In this document: positions 46,524-54,360 of the stretch, one piece after another | Layout of the letters: each line of letters starts with the position of its first letter | Numbering within the stretch: position 1 is the stretch's first letter | Source of the DNA: Streptomyces nitrosporeus | GTDB taxonomy: Bacteria > Actinomycetota > Actinomycetes > Streptomycetales > Streptomycetaceae | Length of the DNA: 64,000 nucleotides | Assembly (NCBI RefSeq): GCF_008704555.1 | Contig: NZ_CP023702.1 | Location: 5,928,001 to 5,992,000 of the forward strand | Reading direction: 5' to 3' | The notes under the pieces: generated by a model | What the model was told of the DNA's origin: nothing | The model's database searches: none | The model's input: only the letters and a program-made list of their open reading frames with translations | Program-made: the position numbers and the translations under genes

Positions 46524-46628
46524 TCAGGCCTGGCGGTAGGCCCACGTCCAGTTCCAGCTGGAACTCTCACCGGCCCTGGGGCGGTCGGCCCGGACCGCGG
46601 CCTGAGCCCTCATCTCGATCCTGCGCAT
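46524..46628 (-). CDS. 34-residue Trp-rich peptide, candidate RiPP precursor
   Basis: A 34-residue open frame too small for most gene finders. Start ATG 46628 is preceded by AAAGGAGGTGA, nearly the full anti-Shine-Dalgarno complement, with three bases of spacing to the ATG. The N-terminal half (MRRIEMRAQAAVRADRPRAG) is basic and helical, leader-like; the C-terminal part SSSWNWTWAYRQA alternates Trp with small polar residues, core-like. A perfect hairpin follows, then the SagB gene on the same strand. These signs support a ribosomal precursor peptide. No known precursor family is recognised. It has no Cys, so thiazoline or lanthionine chemistry is unlikely. Confidence 0.7.
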   Translation of the reverse strand: MRRIEMRAQAAVRADRPRAGESSSWNWTWAYRQA

Positions 46629-47092
46629 GTGTCACCTCCTTTCCGGGTGCGGTGTGCCTGTGTCACCGCGGTTTCTCCCGGTGACTTCTCCATGACGCTC
46701 CACAGAATTGCTCCGGCGCAAGAGGCGGCCCGCTCCATCACCCGATCGTGGTGGAATTCATGGCCTTGACTATTTCTCTGTGTCGCATTCCTGGGCAGTG
46801 GAATCACGGGCGGTGAGGGTTTTCGTATACGGTCGCCCCCTTGCCCGCGCCTGCTCGGTCCCGGGGGTGCGCCGGATCCGGGAGCAGTGCGCGATGACAG
46901 GCATTGCAGCAGCTCAGAGCGGTGAAGAGGGCTGCGCTTACCGATTTCTTTCAGTCTTTTTTCGGCTACCTGTCGATGCGGGCCGGGCTTCCGGGGCGGT
47001 GTCCTAACGTGCTCGGCGTCGACGCTCGCCGAATAGGTGGACCTGTCCGGCGGCGAAGAATCGCGCCAGCCGTCGAATCGCGAAGGAGAAGC
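46629..47092. promoter_or_regulatory. divergent promoter region of the peptide cluster
   Basis: These 464 bases separate the precursor gene (minus) from the SCP2-headed operon (plus). They are richer in A and T than neighbouring genes and should hold two promoters, but I cannot name -35/-10 pairs with confidence. A GCATTCCT word at 46785-46792 recurs in the second non-coding stretch of the island. Confidence 0.45.
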
Positions 47093-47485
47093 ATGAGCCT
47101 ATTTCCGTCCAGCGAAATGGCCTACGACGTTTTCGGGAAACTTTTCACCGTGCTGCTCGCGGACGAGCAGTTCGTGGAGAAGGCCCGCAGGGAGTCGCTC
47201 TCGGTCCAGCTGGTGCACAGCAAGCCGGACTGCCGGATCTTCGTCTCCCCCGAAGGCCTGGTCCTCGGGGACGAGACGCCCTTCAAGCCGGCGATCACCC
47301 TCCGGATGTCCTGCGACACGGCGCACGCGCTGTGGATGGGACGTCTGCTGGTGCCCGCCGCCGTCGCCACCGGCAAGGTCCGCATCCGCGGCCGTATCGC
47401 CAAGGTGCTGGAGCTGGTCCCGACGCTCAGGCCGGCCTTCGACAGCTACCCGGCCATCGCCGCCGAATTCGGTGTCGACGGCTGA
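47093..47485 (+). CDS. SCP2 sterol-carrier-domain protein
   Basis: A 130-residue stand-alone SCP2-fold protein, which in other systems binds lipids or acyl-CoA in a hydrophobic tunnel. Recognisable features are CRIFVSPEGLVLGDETPFKPAITLRM (given in part), the Trp-containing helix AHALWMGRLL and GKVRIRGRIAKVLELVPTL. ATG 47093 has GAAGGAG just upstream. It opens the plus-strand operon of the island, 49 bp before the acyl-CoA dehydrogenase. A carrier for the fatty-acyl substrate of the next enzymes is plausible. Confidence 0.8.
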   Translation: MSLFPSSEMAYDVFGKLFTVLLADEQFVEKARRESLSVQLVHSKPDCRIFVSPEGLVLGDETPFKPAITLRMSCDTAHALWMGRLLVPAAVATGKVRIRGRIAKVLELVPTLRPAFDSYPAIAAEFGVDG

Positions 47486-47534
47486 CCCGGGCCGCCCCGC
47501 CCCCACCCACCACACCACCGAGGAGCCCCACCGC

Positions 47535-48761
47535 ATGACCGCCGACGCGCACGCCGCCCCCTCGCCGGAGCTGAACTTCGACACGCTCCCGCCCGAGGTG
47601 CAGCGGCTCAAGGAAGAAGCACGGGAGTTCGCACAGGACATCGTCGCGCCCAGGGTCCAGGAACTGGACCGGGCACCGGCCGAGGACTTCGACTGGGACG
47701 TCGTACGCCGCGGCCACGAGATCGGCCTGACCCGGGCCGCGGTCCCCTCCGACCACGGCGGCCTCGGCGTCGGCATGCTCGGGGTCGCGGTCGCCCTGGA
47801 GGAGGTGGCCGCCGTGTGCCCGGGCACCGCACTCGTCTTCGGCGCCACCATGCTCGGCCAGGCCCCGCTCCTGCTCTCCGGCGACCCCCGCCTCCAGGCC
47901 CGCTACCTGCCGCTGTTCTCCGGTGACGAGCCGGTGCTCGCCTGCAACGCGGTGACGGAGGAGGACGCCGGCTGCGACCTGATCATCCCGGCCAACGCCG
48001 TCCACGCGCGCAACGTCATGACCGCACGGCGCGACGGCGACAGCTATGTGCTCACCGGCAGGAAGCGGTTCATCACCAACGCCCGCTTCGCCGCCTTCGC
48101 CTCCGTGTTCGCGAACATGGAGGGCAGCCCGGGGGCGAGCGGGCTCACCTCCTTCATCGTGCCCCTGGACCTCCCCGGAGTGGTCCGGGGACCGGTCGCC
48201 GACAAGATGGGCTACCGGGCCTGCCTGGGCAGCGAGCTGGAGTTCACCGAGGTCCGCGTCCCCGCCGAGAACATGATCGGCGGCGAGGGCGAGGGCATGG
48301 CCATCAACATGGCCCAGAGCAACATGGCCCGCGCGGCCGTCGCCGGCATCTCCACCGGCGTGGCACGCGGCGCGCTGCGCCAGGCCGTCGACTGGGCGGG
48401 CGAACGGGTACAGGGAGGCCTGCCGCTGCACCGCCACCAGTTCACCGCGGCGAAGCTGGCGGACATGAGCGCCAAGGTGGACGCCGCCCGGCTGCTGTAC
48501 CTGCACGCGGCGAACACCGTCGACACCCAGCTCCCGCCCCCCGTCTACGAACCCGCCGTCGCGAAACTCTTCGCCGACCGGGCGGCCATCGAGGTGGCCG
48601 ACGCGGCGATGTCCCTGGTCGGCGCACGCGGCTACCTGCGCTCCTACGGGGTCGAGAAGATGCTGCGGGACGCCTACGGCACACGTGTCTACGAGGGCAC
48701 GCCCGAGGTGCTCGCGCTCGCCGTCACCGAGAGCCTCTACACCGAGGACGACGCCGAGTGA
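47535..48761 (+). CDS. acyl-CoA dehydrogenase-family flavoenzyme
   Basis: A 408-residue ACAD-fold FAD enzyme. N-terminal helices, the middle beta domain (CNAVTEEDAGCDLII, LTGRKRFITNARFA) and the C-terminal helical domain (GARGYLRSYGVEKMLRDAYG) are complete, and the catalytic base is the Glu at about 387 in RVYEGTPEV. It probably desaturates an acyl thioester alpha-beta, but in a natural-product cluster could act on a carrier- or peptide-bound substrate. ATG 47535 follows GAGGAG. Its stop overlaps the next gene by GTGA. Confidence 0.9.
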   Translation: MTADAHAAPSPELNFDTLPPEVQRLKEEAREFAQDIVAPRVQELDRAPAEDFDWDVVRRGHEIGLTRAAVPSDHGGLGVGMLGVAVALEEVAAVCPGTALVFGATMLGQAPLLLSGDPRLQARYLPLFSGDEPVLACNAVTEEDAGCDLIIPANAVHARNVMTARRDGDSYVLTGRKRFITNARFAAFASVFANMEGSPGASGLTSFIVPLDLPGVVRGPVADKMGYRACLGSELEFTEVRVPAENMIGGEGEGMAINMAQSNMARAAVAGISTGVARGALRQAVDWAGERVQGGLPLHRHQFTAAKLADMSAKVDAARLLYLHAANTVDTQLPPPVYEPAVAKLFADRAAIEVADAAMSLVGARGYLRSYGVEKMLRDAYGTRVYEGTPEVLALAVTESLYTEDDAE

Positions 48762-49759
48762 ACGCCGACCTGCCCCGCCGCGCGAAGAGTGACGGGCCCG
48801 CCGGCCGTACCACCGTCCCCACCTCCGCCGACCCCGTCGGCTCGCGTGCGCTGCGCTACGTCGCCGACATCATCGAGCTGCACGAGCGGCTCAGCTACCG
48901 GCAGCTGCCCGCGGAGATCACCGGCACCCCGATCTACCACGCCCAGGACCCGCACAGCGGACTGGTCACCCTCACCGCGCGGGACAGTCAGTTCCCCACC
49001 CGCTACCTCAGGGGCATCCTCGGCTTCCGCCTCGCCCAGTACCTCCGGCTGAGCTGGATCTCCGCCGACCTCGTCTACCGGACGGCCGCCTACCACGAAC
49101 CGCTGCCCCGGCCCGGCGGCCTGGAGAGCATCCACACCGTCACCCTCTGCTCGCGCACCGGGAGGATCCGCGGATACGTCGGGCTGAGCTGCTCCACGGA
49201 CGCGGTGAGCCTGCCCCTCGACTCCCCCCGCCGCGCCCTGTTCCCGACCGAGACCGCCCACGGCATCGACCTGCTGGGACAGTACGCGCGGCCCGGCCTG
49301 GGAACCCACCAGGCGTTCGAGCTCAAGCGCTTCCTGCGGGACCAGGCGATGCCCCTCGGCATCCAGCACGACCGGGTGCCGTGGCACCTCATGCTGGGCA
49401 TGGGCGAAGCGATGGTCCAGCTCGGCGACTCCATCCGCCTCGTGCTCGGCGACGCCAAGGAGCACGTGGCCCTGCGCCATCTGCGGCTGGCCGGCTTCGA
49501 CCTCCGGGTCGTCGAGGGCACCGATCCGAGCCTGCCCCCGTCGGACCCGCTCGCCCCCATCTACCGCCAGGACGTCCTCGCCAAGCCCTTCGTCGCCCCG
49601 GTCCCCGACGACCTGCCCTGGTACGCCGACGTCGTCCGCTCCTACCTGGACGGCACCAGCGACCTCACCTCGTACCACGCGATGGTCGCCAGGCTCGCCG
49701 CGCGCAGGCAGCGGACCGACGGCCCCCTGATCCCCCGACAGCGCGGAGGTACGGCATGA
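48758..49759 (+). CDS. unknown protein, possible GNAT-like acyltransferase
   Basis: A 333-residue protein I cannot assign firmly. Alternating strands and helices in VTLCSRTGRIRGYVGLSCS, HQAFELKRFLRDQ, MGEAMVQLGDSIRLVLGDAKEHV and LRHLRLAGFDLRVVEGTDP recall GNAT-fold N-acyltransferases of the autoinducer-synthase or N-acyl amino acid synthase kind, but no acetyl-CoA loop is clear. No signal peptide is seen. GTG and stop are both in four-base overlaps, with the acyl-CoA dehydrogenase before and the ThiF gene after, so it is strictly co-produced with them. The context suits an acyl-transfer step. Confidence 0.5.
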   Translation: MNADLPRRAKSDGPAGRTTVPTSADPVGSRALRYVADIIELHERLSYRQLPAEITGTPIYHAQDPHSGLVTLTARDSQFPTRYLRGILGFRLAQYLRLSWISADLVYRTAAYHEPLPRPGGLESIHTVTLCSRTGRIRGYVGLSCSTDAVSLPLDSPRRALFPTETAHGIDLLGQYARPGLGTHQAFELKRFLRDQAMPLGIQHDRVPWHLMLGMGEAMVQLGDSIRLVLGDAKEHVALRHLRLAGFDLRVVEGTDPSLPPSDPLAPIYRQDVLAKPFVAPVPDDLPWYADVVRSYLDGTSDLTSYHAMVARLAARRQRTDGPLIPRQRGGTA

Positions 49760-50682
49760 CACCGCACGGCATCGGCCGGACGGACGACGACGCGGAGTCG
49801 GTGCCGCACAGCGCCTTCTACGAGGAACTGACCATCCGGAACACCGGCGTCGTCCGGGCCGGCGCACAGCGCGCCCTGCGCCGGGCGACCGTCCTGGTGG
49901 CGGGATGCGGGTCGATCGGCGGGGCCGCGGTGGAGCCGCTGACCCGGCTCGGCGTCCAGCGCTTCCTGGTGGCCGACCCGGGGACGTACGAACTGAACAA
50001 CCTCAACCGGCAGAGCGCGGTCGCCGCCGACATCGGCCAGAACAAGGCCGCCGGCGCGGGCGAGCGGATCATGGCGATCAACCCGCACGCCCGGGTGACC
50101 GTCTTCACCGAGGGCGTCACCTCCGAGACCGTGCAGCGGCTCACCGCGCCCGCCCAGCTGATCATCGACGGGGTGGACGTCACCACCGGTGAGGGGTGGC
50201 GGGCCAAGCACCTGCTGCACCGGGTGGCCGCCCAGCGGAAGGTCCCCCTCATCACCGGCTGGGACATGGCGGGCACCCAGTACGTGCGCTGCTACGACTA
50301 CCGCAGGATCCGTGAGCCCTTCGACGGCGACATCACCCTGGCCGACATCGAGCGCATGGACACCTGGGACCTCCTCAGGCGTGCCGTGCCGCTGCGCCGG
50401 GTGCCGGCCGAGATGCTCGCGGAGATCCGCGCGAACCACACGAAGGCGGACTACAGCTTTCCCCAGGTGGCCTACACCGCGACGGCGTTCGGGGTGCTGA
50501 GCTCCTACATGGCGGTACGGCTCCTCGCCGGGGCCCCGGTACGCCAGGAGATCAGCGTCGATGTGCACCAACTCGCCAGGCCCCTCGGGCCGCGCTGGCT
50601 GAACCGGCTGCGCCGGCCGGTCGAACTCGCGGCCCTCGTCCCGCCGATGCTCCGCCTCGTACGCGGCGCCGGCAGGCACTGA
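49756..50682 (+). CDS. ThiF/E1-like adenylating enzyme
   Basis: A 308-residue E1-superfamily enzyme. The Rossmann loop is VLVAGCGSIGG (47-57), with D74 (VADPG), the arginine finger in NNLNRQ (R85), K97 (IGQNKAA) and D138/D141 (IDGVDVTTGEGW) for ATP. No zinc Cys tetrad is present, and the catalytic-cysteine domain is minimal, so it resembles MccB-like adenylating enzymes more than ubiquitin E1s. It may activate the carboxyl end of a peptide or carrier. ATG 49756 overlaps the previous stop. A hairpin follows before the exporter gene. Confidence 0.85.
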   Translation: MTPHGIGRTDDDAESVPHSAFYEELTIRNTGVVRAGAQRALRRATVLVAGCGSIGGAAVEPLTRLGVQRFLVADPGTYELNNLNRQSAVAADIGQNKAAGAGERIMAINPHARVTVFTEGVTSETVQRLTAPAQLIIDGVDVTTGEGWRAKHLLHRVAAQRKVPLITGWDMAGTQYVRCYDYRRIREPFDGDITLADIERMDTWDLLRRAVPLRRVPAEMLAEIRANHTKADYSFPQVAYTATAFGVLSSYMAVRLLAGAPVRQEISVDVHQLARPLGPRWLNRLRRPVELAALVPPMLRLVRGAGRH

Positions 50683-50703
50683 ACCGGTCCGCACCCGGCG
50701 GCT

Positions 50704-50741
50704 CCGGCGGCCGGCCCGCTCCCCACGGGGCCGGCCGCCGG
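50704..50741 (+). terminator. hairpin between ThiF and MFS genes
   Basis: CCGGCGGCCGGCCC (50704-50717) pairs perfectly with GGGCCGGCCGCCGG (50728-50741). It would lower expression of the exporter and regulator relative to the enzymes. Confidence 0.7.
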
Positions 50742-50803
50742 TGGTCGGTGCGGCCGTACGCCCACCACCGGGAAAGCGGCACACCACTCGGAAGAGGTCA
50801 ATC

Positions 50804-52237
50804 ATGCGTGTCCCGAACCGGAACGTGCTGTGGACGTTCCTGTGCTGCGGCCTGGCCGTGGCCATGGTGTCCCTCGACAACCTGGTCGTCATCACGGCCC
50901 TGCCGGCCATCCGCGAGAGCCTCGGCGGCGACATCCAGCAACTCGAATGGACCGTCAACGCCTACACCCTCACCTACGCCGTCCTGATGCTGCCCGGCGC
51001 CGCCCTCGGCGACCGGTTCGGCCGGCGGCGGATGTTCGTCATCGGCCTGGGCGTCTTCACCGCCGCGTCCGCGGCCGCGGCGCTCGCCCCCGACATCGGC
51101 GCTCTCATCGCGGCCCGGGCCGTCCAGGGCCTCGGAGCCGCGGCACTGATGCCGCTCAATCTGACCCTGCTCACCGCGGTGGCCCCGGCGGCCCGCCGCG
51201 GCGCCGTCCTCGGGGCGCTCAGCGCCGTCGAAGGACTGGCCATCGCGACGGGCCCGCTCCTGGGCGGGGTGATGGTGGAACACCTGACCTGGCAGTGGAT
51301 CTTCTGGATCAACGTGCCGATCGGGCTGCTCCTCCTGCCGCTCGGCCGGTGGAAACTGGCCGAGAGCCGCGGCAGCCACGCCCGGCTGGACCTCACCGGG
51401 ACGGTCCTGGCCGGCACCGGACTGTTCGGCATCGTCTTCGGCCTCATCCAGGGGCCCACGGACGGCTGGACGAGCACCGGGGTCCTGACCGCGCTGACGG
51501 GCGGCACCCTGGTCCTGGCGGCCTTCGTCGTCTGGGAGCTGCGGACCGAGATGCCGATGTTCCCGATGCGGCTCTTCCGCCACCGGACCTTCAGCGGCAT
51601 GAACGCGGCGGGGCTCCTGATGTTCGCCGGGATGTTCGGCTCGGTCTTCCTGCTCACCCAGTTCTTCCAGGGGCCGCGGGGCTACTCCCCGATGGAGGCC
51701 GGACTGCGCATCCTGCCCTGGACCATGGTGCCCGTGTTCGTCGCGCCGCTGGTCGGATTCCTCTCCGACCGGATCGGCGGCCGTCCCATCGTGGCCCTCG
51801 GACTGACCTTCCAGGCGTGCGGCCTGGGCTGGATCGCGTTCCGCATCTCACCGGAGGTGAGCTACGCGTCGCTGGTCCCGGCCCTCGTCCTGTGCGGACT
51901 CGGCATGACCTTCTACTTCTCCCCGACCGCGAACCTGGTGATGAGCGCGGTCCGGGCCGAGGACCGGGGCATGGCCTCGGGGTCGGTCAACGCGCTCCGC
52001 GAACTGGGCGGCGTCCTCGGGGTCGCCGTACTGGCCTCCGTGTTCACCGCCCACGGCGACCTCACCACCCCGGACAGGTTCACCGACGGCATGGTCCCCG
52101 CGCTGTGGCTCGGATCCTGCATCGTCGCGGTGGGCGCCCTGGCGGTCCTCGCGACCCCGAGGCACCCGCACCGGCGGGCGGCCGCCGGCAAGGACTCCGG
52201 GGCGAGCGCACCGGAACCCGAAGGCGCCCCGGCCTGA
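50804..52237 (+). CDS. MFS drug exporter, DHA2 (EmrB/QacA) family
   Basis: A 477-residue, 14-helix major facilitator exporter. Motif D1 lies in helix 1 (SLDNLVVITALPAI), motif A in the loop after helix 2 (GDRFGRRRMFVIG), and motif C in helix 5 (GPLLGGVMVEHLTWQWIFWINVPIG in part). These mark the DHA2 proton antiporters that pump antibiotics. ATG 50804 follows GGAAGAGG. As the only transporter in the island it is the likely exporter of the product and a self-protection gene. Confidence 0.92.
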   Translation: MRVPNRNVLWTFLCCGLAVAMVSLDNLVVITALPAIRESLGGDIQQLEWTVNAYTLTYAVLMLPGAALGDRFGRRRMFVIGLGVFTAASAAAALAPDIGALIAARAVQGLGAAALMPLNLTLLTAVAPAARRGAVLGALSAVEGLAIATGPLLGGVMVEHLTWQWIFWINVPIGLLLLPLGRWKLAESRGSHARLDLTGTVLAGTGLFGIVFGLIQGPTDGWTSTGVLTALTGGTLVLAAFVVWELRTEMPMFPMRLFRHRTFSGMNAAGLLMFAGMFGSVFLLTQFFQGPRGYSPMEAGLRILPWTMVPVFVAPLVGFLSDRIGGRPIVALGLTFQACGLGWIAFRISPEVSYASLVPALVLCGLGMTFYFSPTANLVMSAVRAEDRGMASGSVNALRELGGVLGVAVLASVFTAHGDLTTPDRFTDGMVPALWLGSCIVAVGALAVLATPRHPHRRAAAGKDSGASAPEPEGAPA

Positions 52238-52287
52238 ACCCGCCCCGACCGGTGGACCGCCCCCGCCCCCGCCCCGCTCCGGCCCCG

Positions 52288-53055
52288 GTGCGGCCGCCAC
52301 GGCGTGATTCCACGCCCGAGAGAACGGAGAGACCGATCACCGCACCCGTCCGTGTCCTGCTCGTCGACGCCCGCTCCATCACCCGCGCAGGCATCCGGGC
52401 CGTTCTGGAGCAGGACGAGACCATCGCCGTGGCGGGGGAGGCCAGCGACGCCGCCGGAGCCGAGCGTGAGACGGCGGGCGCCGGCCCCGACGTGCTGCTC
52501 GCCGACGCCCAGTCACCCGGACTCGACGTGATCGGCATGGTCACCGCGCTGGCCACGCGGTTCGGCGCCGGCATGCCGGGCGTCCTGCTGATGACCCAGC
52601 ACACCGACGAGGCCGCACACCAGGCCCTGCGGGCCGGCGCGAAAGGCGTGGTGCTGAACCGCGCCACGCCCCGGCAGCTGCTGGCCGCCGTCCACATGGT
52701 CGCGGCGGGCTACGCGGTCCACGCGGGCCCCGGGCCGTCCGGTCATCCGGACCGGGGCGACGGGCCCTGGCCGCCGGCGGGCTGCCGCCCGGGAGCGGGT
52801 CCGGAACGCGCACGCGCGGAACTGCTGACCCGGCGTGAACGGGAGGTGCTCCGGCTCCTCGCCCGCGGCCTCAGCAACGCCGAGATCTCCGCCGAACTCG
52901 TCCTCGGCGAAAGCACCGTCAAGTCACATGTGCAGCACCTGCTCGACAAGCTCCGGCTGCGCAACCGGGTGCACGCGGTGATCTACGCGCACCGGACCGG
53001 GCTGGTGCCCGCCGGGTGCGCCTGCCCCGGCCCGCGGCAGCCCGCCGAGCCGTGA
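52288..53055 (+). CDS. LuxR/NarL-type regulator with atypical receiver
   Basis: About 255 residues. The receiver domain keeps the phospho-acceptor position D73 (LLADAQSPG) and T103, but the acidic pair is VDA (A28 for the second Asp) and the conserved Lys is N124 (GVVLNRA), so normal phosphorylation is doubtful. The C-terminal LuxR helix-turn-helix (LTRREREVLRLLARGLSNAEI) is intact. Start is uncertain: GTG 52288 is the only standard codon but lacks a ribosome-binding site; ACGGAGAG near 52325 precedes a possible ATC start. No sensor kinase is nearby. It is likely the cluster regulator. Confidence 0.8.
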   Translation: MRPPRRDSTPERTERPITAPVRVLLVDARSITRAGIRAVLEQDETIAVAGEASDAAGAERETAGAGPDVLLADAQSPGLDVIGMVTALATRFGAGMPGVLLMTQHTDEAAHQALRAGAKGVVLNRATPRQLLAAVHMVAAGYAVHAGPGPSGHPDRGDGPWPPAGCRPGAGPERARAELLTRREREVLRLLARGLSNAEISAELVLGESTVKSHVQHLLDKLRLRNRVHAVIYAHRTGLVPAGCACPGPRQPAEP

Positions 53056-53079
53056 CCGTGCCGTCTTCCGGCACTTCTC

Positions 53080-53119
53080 GCGGTGCCCCTGCCGAGGACC
53101 GCGCCGGCAGGGGCACCGC
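53080..53119. terminator. bidirectional terminator between LuxR and winged-helix genes
   Basis: A perfect 15-bp stem: GCGGTGCCCCTGCCG (53080-53094) pairs with 53105-53119 across a ten-base loop, between convergent genes. Confidence 0.85.
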
Positions 53120-53121
53120 GC

Positions 53122-53646
53122 TCAGGCCGGCCCCTCCAGCAGATAGCCCCGCCGGCTGGCGGTGCGCAGACGCAGCCCCAGGGGCAGGACCCGGCGGCGG
53201 ATCCTCATGACGTGCAGGTCCAGGGCGTTCCTGCTCGCCGTGCTGTTCCGGGTACTGAGCAGGGCGAGCAGTTCATGGCGTGACACCAGGCTCCCGAAAC
53301 GCTCCACAAGAGGCCGTAGCAGGTACATCTCGGTCGGGGACACGGGCACGACCCGGCTGCCGTACCTGAGCAGCCCGTCATGGTCCAGGGCCGGCACGTC
53401 ACGCGACGCGGCCCTGGCGCGCAGCGCCGAGACCCGCGCGGCGAAGTCCTCGCGGGTGATGGGTGAGCGGACCCAGTCCTCCCGCGCGTCGGTGGACATC
53501 GGGGGCGTCGCCCCGTTCTCGATCACCAGCAGGCGCAGGGCGCCCGTACGCCGGTGATGCTCCAGCCTCGACGCTTCGAGAGGCCAGCGGACTACATGGA
53601 CCTTCTCCTCGACCGAGGCCGTCCGGACCGTCGTGATCTGCGACAT
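53122..53646 (-). CDS. OmpR/PhoB-type winged-helix regulator without a receiver
   Basis: A 174-residue protein. The C-terminal about 95 residues form an OmpR-like winged helix: TEMYLLRPLVERFGSLVSRHELLALLS, then ASRNALDLHVMRIRRRVLPLGLRLRTASRRGYLL as recognition helix and wing. The N-terminal about 75 residues (LRLLVIENGATPPM) are a short divergent domain rather than a true receiver. ATG 53646 has AGGGAG four bases upstream. It is transcribed away from the small-protein/ketosynthase genes and may control both halves of the island. Confidence 0.8.
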   Translation of the reverse strand: MSQITTVRTASVEEKVHVVRWPLEASRLEHHRRTGALRLLVIENGATPPMSTDAREDWVRSPITREDFAARVSALRARAASRDVPALDHDGLLRYGSRVVPVSPTEMYLLRPLVERFGSLVSRHELLALLSTRNSTASRNALDLHVMRIRRRVLPLGLRLRTASRRGYLLEGPA

Positions 53647-54159
53647 GAATCTCCCTTTCTTGGATTCTGCGGGAGAACGAAAAATCTCTGTAAATAACCC
53701 TCGGGTGTACCGGCCGCTCATTCTGTTTTAGCGTGTGCCGAGGTTGAGGGGTGAATGTGGGAACTGTTTCCCGCAACGTCCTACTTTACTATGCAGCATT
53801 CCTGAGGCTGATGGCAATCAGCAATAGCCGAAGGAATTGTACGACAAGTCGGAAAGTATTCGATCACGGTTCTGAGGGCGTCGCACTTCTCTCCCGGGAG
53901 GTGCGGTGAACCTCTACTCCCGTACAGGCAGGGGGAGTTCACTCTCCTCCTCAAGGGTGACGGCTCCCCTGAAAGGAGGAGTGGAAAATCAGCTGAATAT
54001 CTGAAGCGGCCTCCGGTGGCGCACGCATAGGTTGGGCTCCGGTGGCAGTGCGGACGCCCTGCCACCGGTAAGCGTGCCGAGTCCCCGGCATTCCTTCGGA
54101 CTGCTGATCGAACGGCTTTTTCAAGCCATGCAGGGTGTAAATTGAATTCAGGAGGCGGT
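53647..54159. promoter_or_regulatory. 513-bp non-coding regulatory stretch
   Basis: Between the divergent winged-helix and 66-residue-protein genes. Less GC-rich than the surroundings and without a supportable gene. GCATTCCT occurs at 53796-53803 and 54088-54095, a word also seen upstream of the SCP2 operon. GCTGAT and ATCAGC form a short inverted repeat near 53808-53822. Confidence 0.4.
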
Positions 54160-54360
54160 ATGAGTACGACCGTGGAAACCAATTCCGGTGGACACGTGGA
54201 CGGAGCGGCCCCCACCCTCGCCCGTGACCCCGCGCAGGTGGCAGCCACCCGCGATCTGCTGCTGGCCGTGATGGCCCTCACCGCAGCCGGCCTCAGCAGC
54301 CGCGCCGGGCGCCCGGCCCCGTCGCCCGAGGGAGCCTCCCGTGCCGCGTACGCCGGGTGA
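54160..54360 (+). CDS. 66-residue small protein overlapping the ketosynthase gene
   Basis: A 66-residue protein unlike anything I recognise. The N-terminus is polar (STTVETNSGGHVDG), the middle is a hydrophobic helix (TRDLLLAVMALTAAGLSS) and the C-terminus is Pro/Ala/Gly-rich. No phosphopantetheine Ser motif (DSL) is present, so it is not an acyl carrier. ATG 54160 has AGGAGG at good spacing, a strong start. Its last 20 bases contain the ketosynthase start, so the two are translationally coupled. It could be a ketosynthase partner or a second peptide substrate. Confidence 0.65.
   Translation: MSTTVETNSGGHVDGAAPTLARDPAQVAATRDLLLAVMALTAAGLSSRAGRPAPSPEGASRAAYAG

Noticed and set aside
46610..46807. 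A 65-codon minus-strand frame overlapping the start of the candidate precursor gene
   Set aside because: It has no good ribosome-binding site and its end overlaps the near-perfect Shine-Dalgarno of the 34-residue gene in another frame; the shorter gene explains the region better.
53781..54281. A 166-codon minus-strand open frame across the non-coding stretch and the 66-residue gene
   Set aside because: No ribosome-binding site, no recognisable domain, and codon composition unlike neighbouring genes; it covers the regulatory region and the strongly initiated small gene.
54160..54360. Acyl carrier protein for the ketosynthase
   Set aside because: The small protein lacks the DSL phosphopantetheine motif and four-helix pattern.
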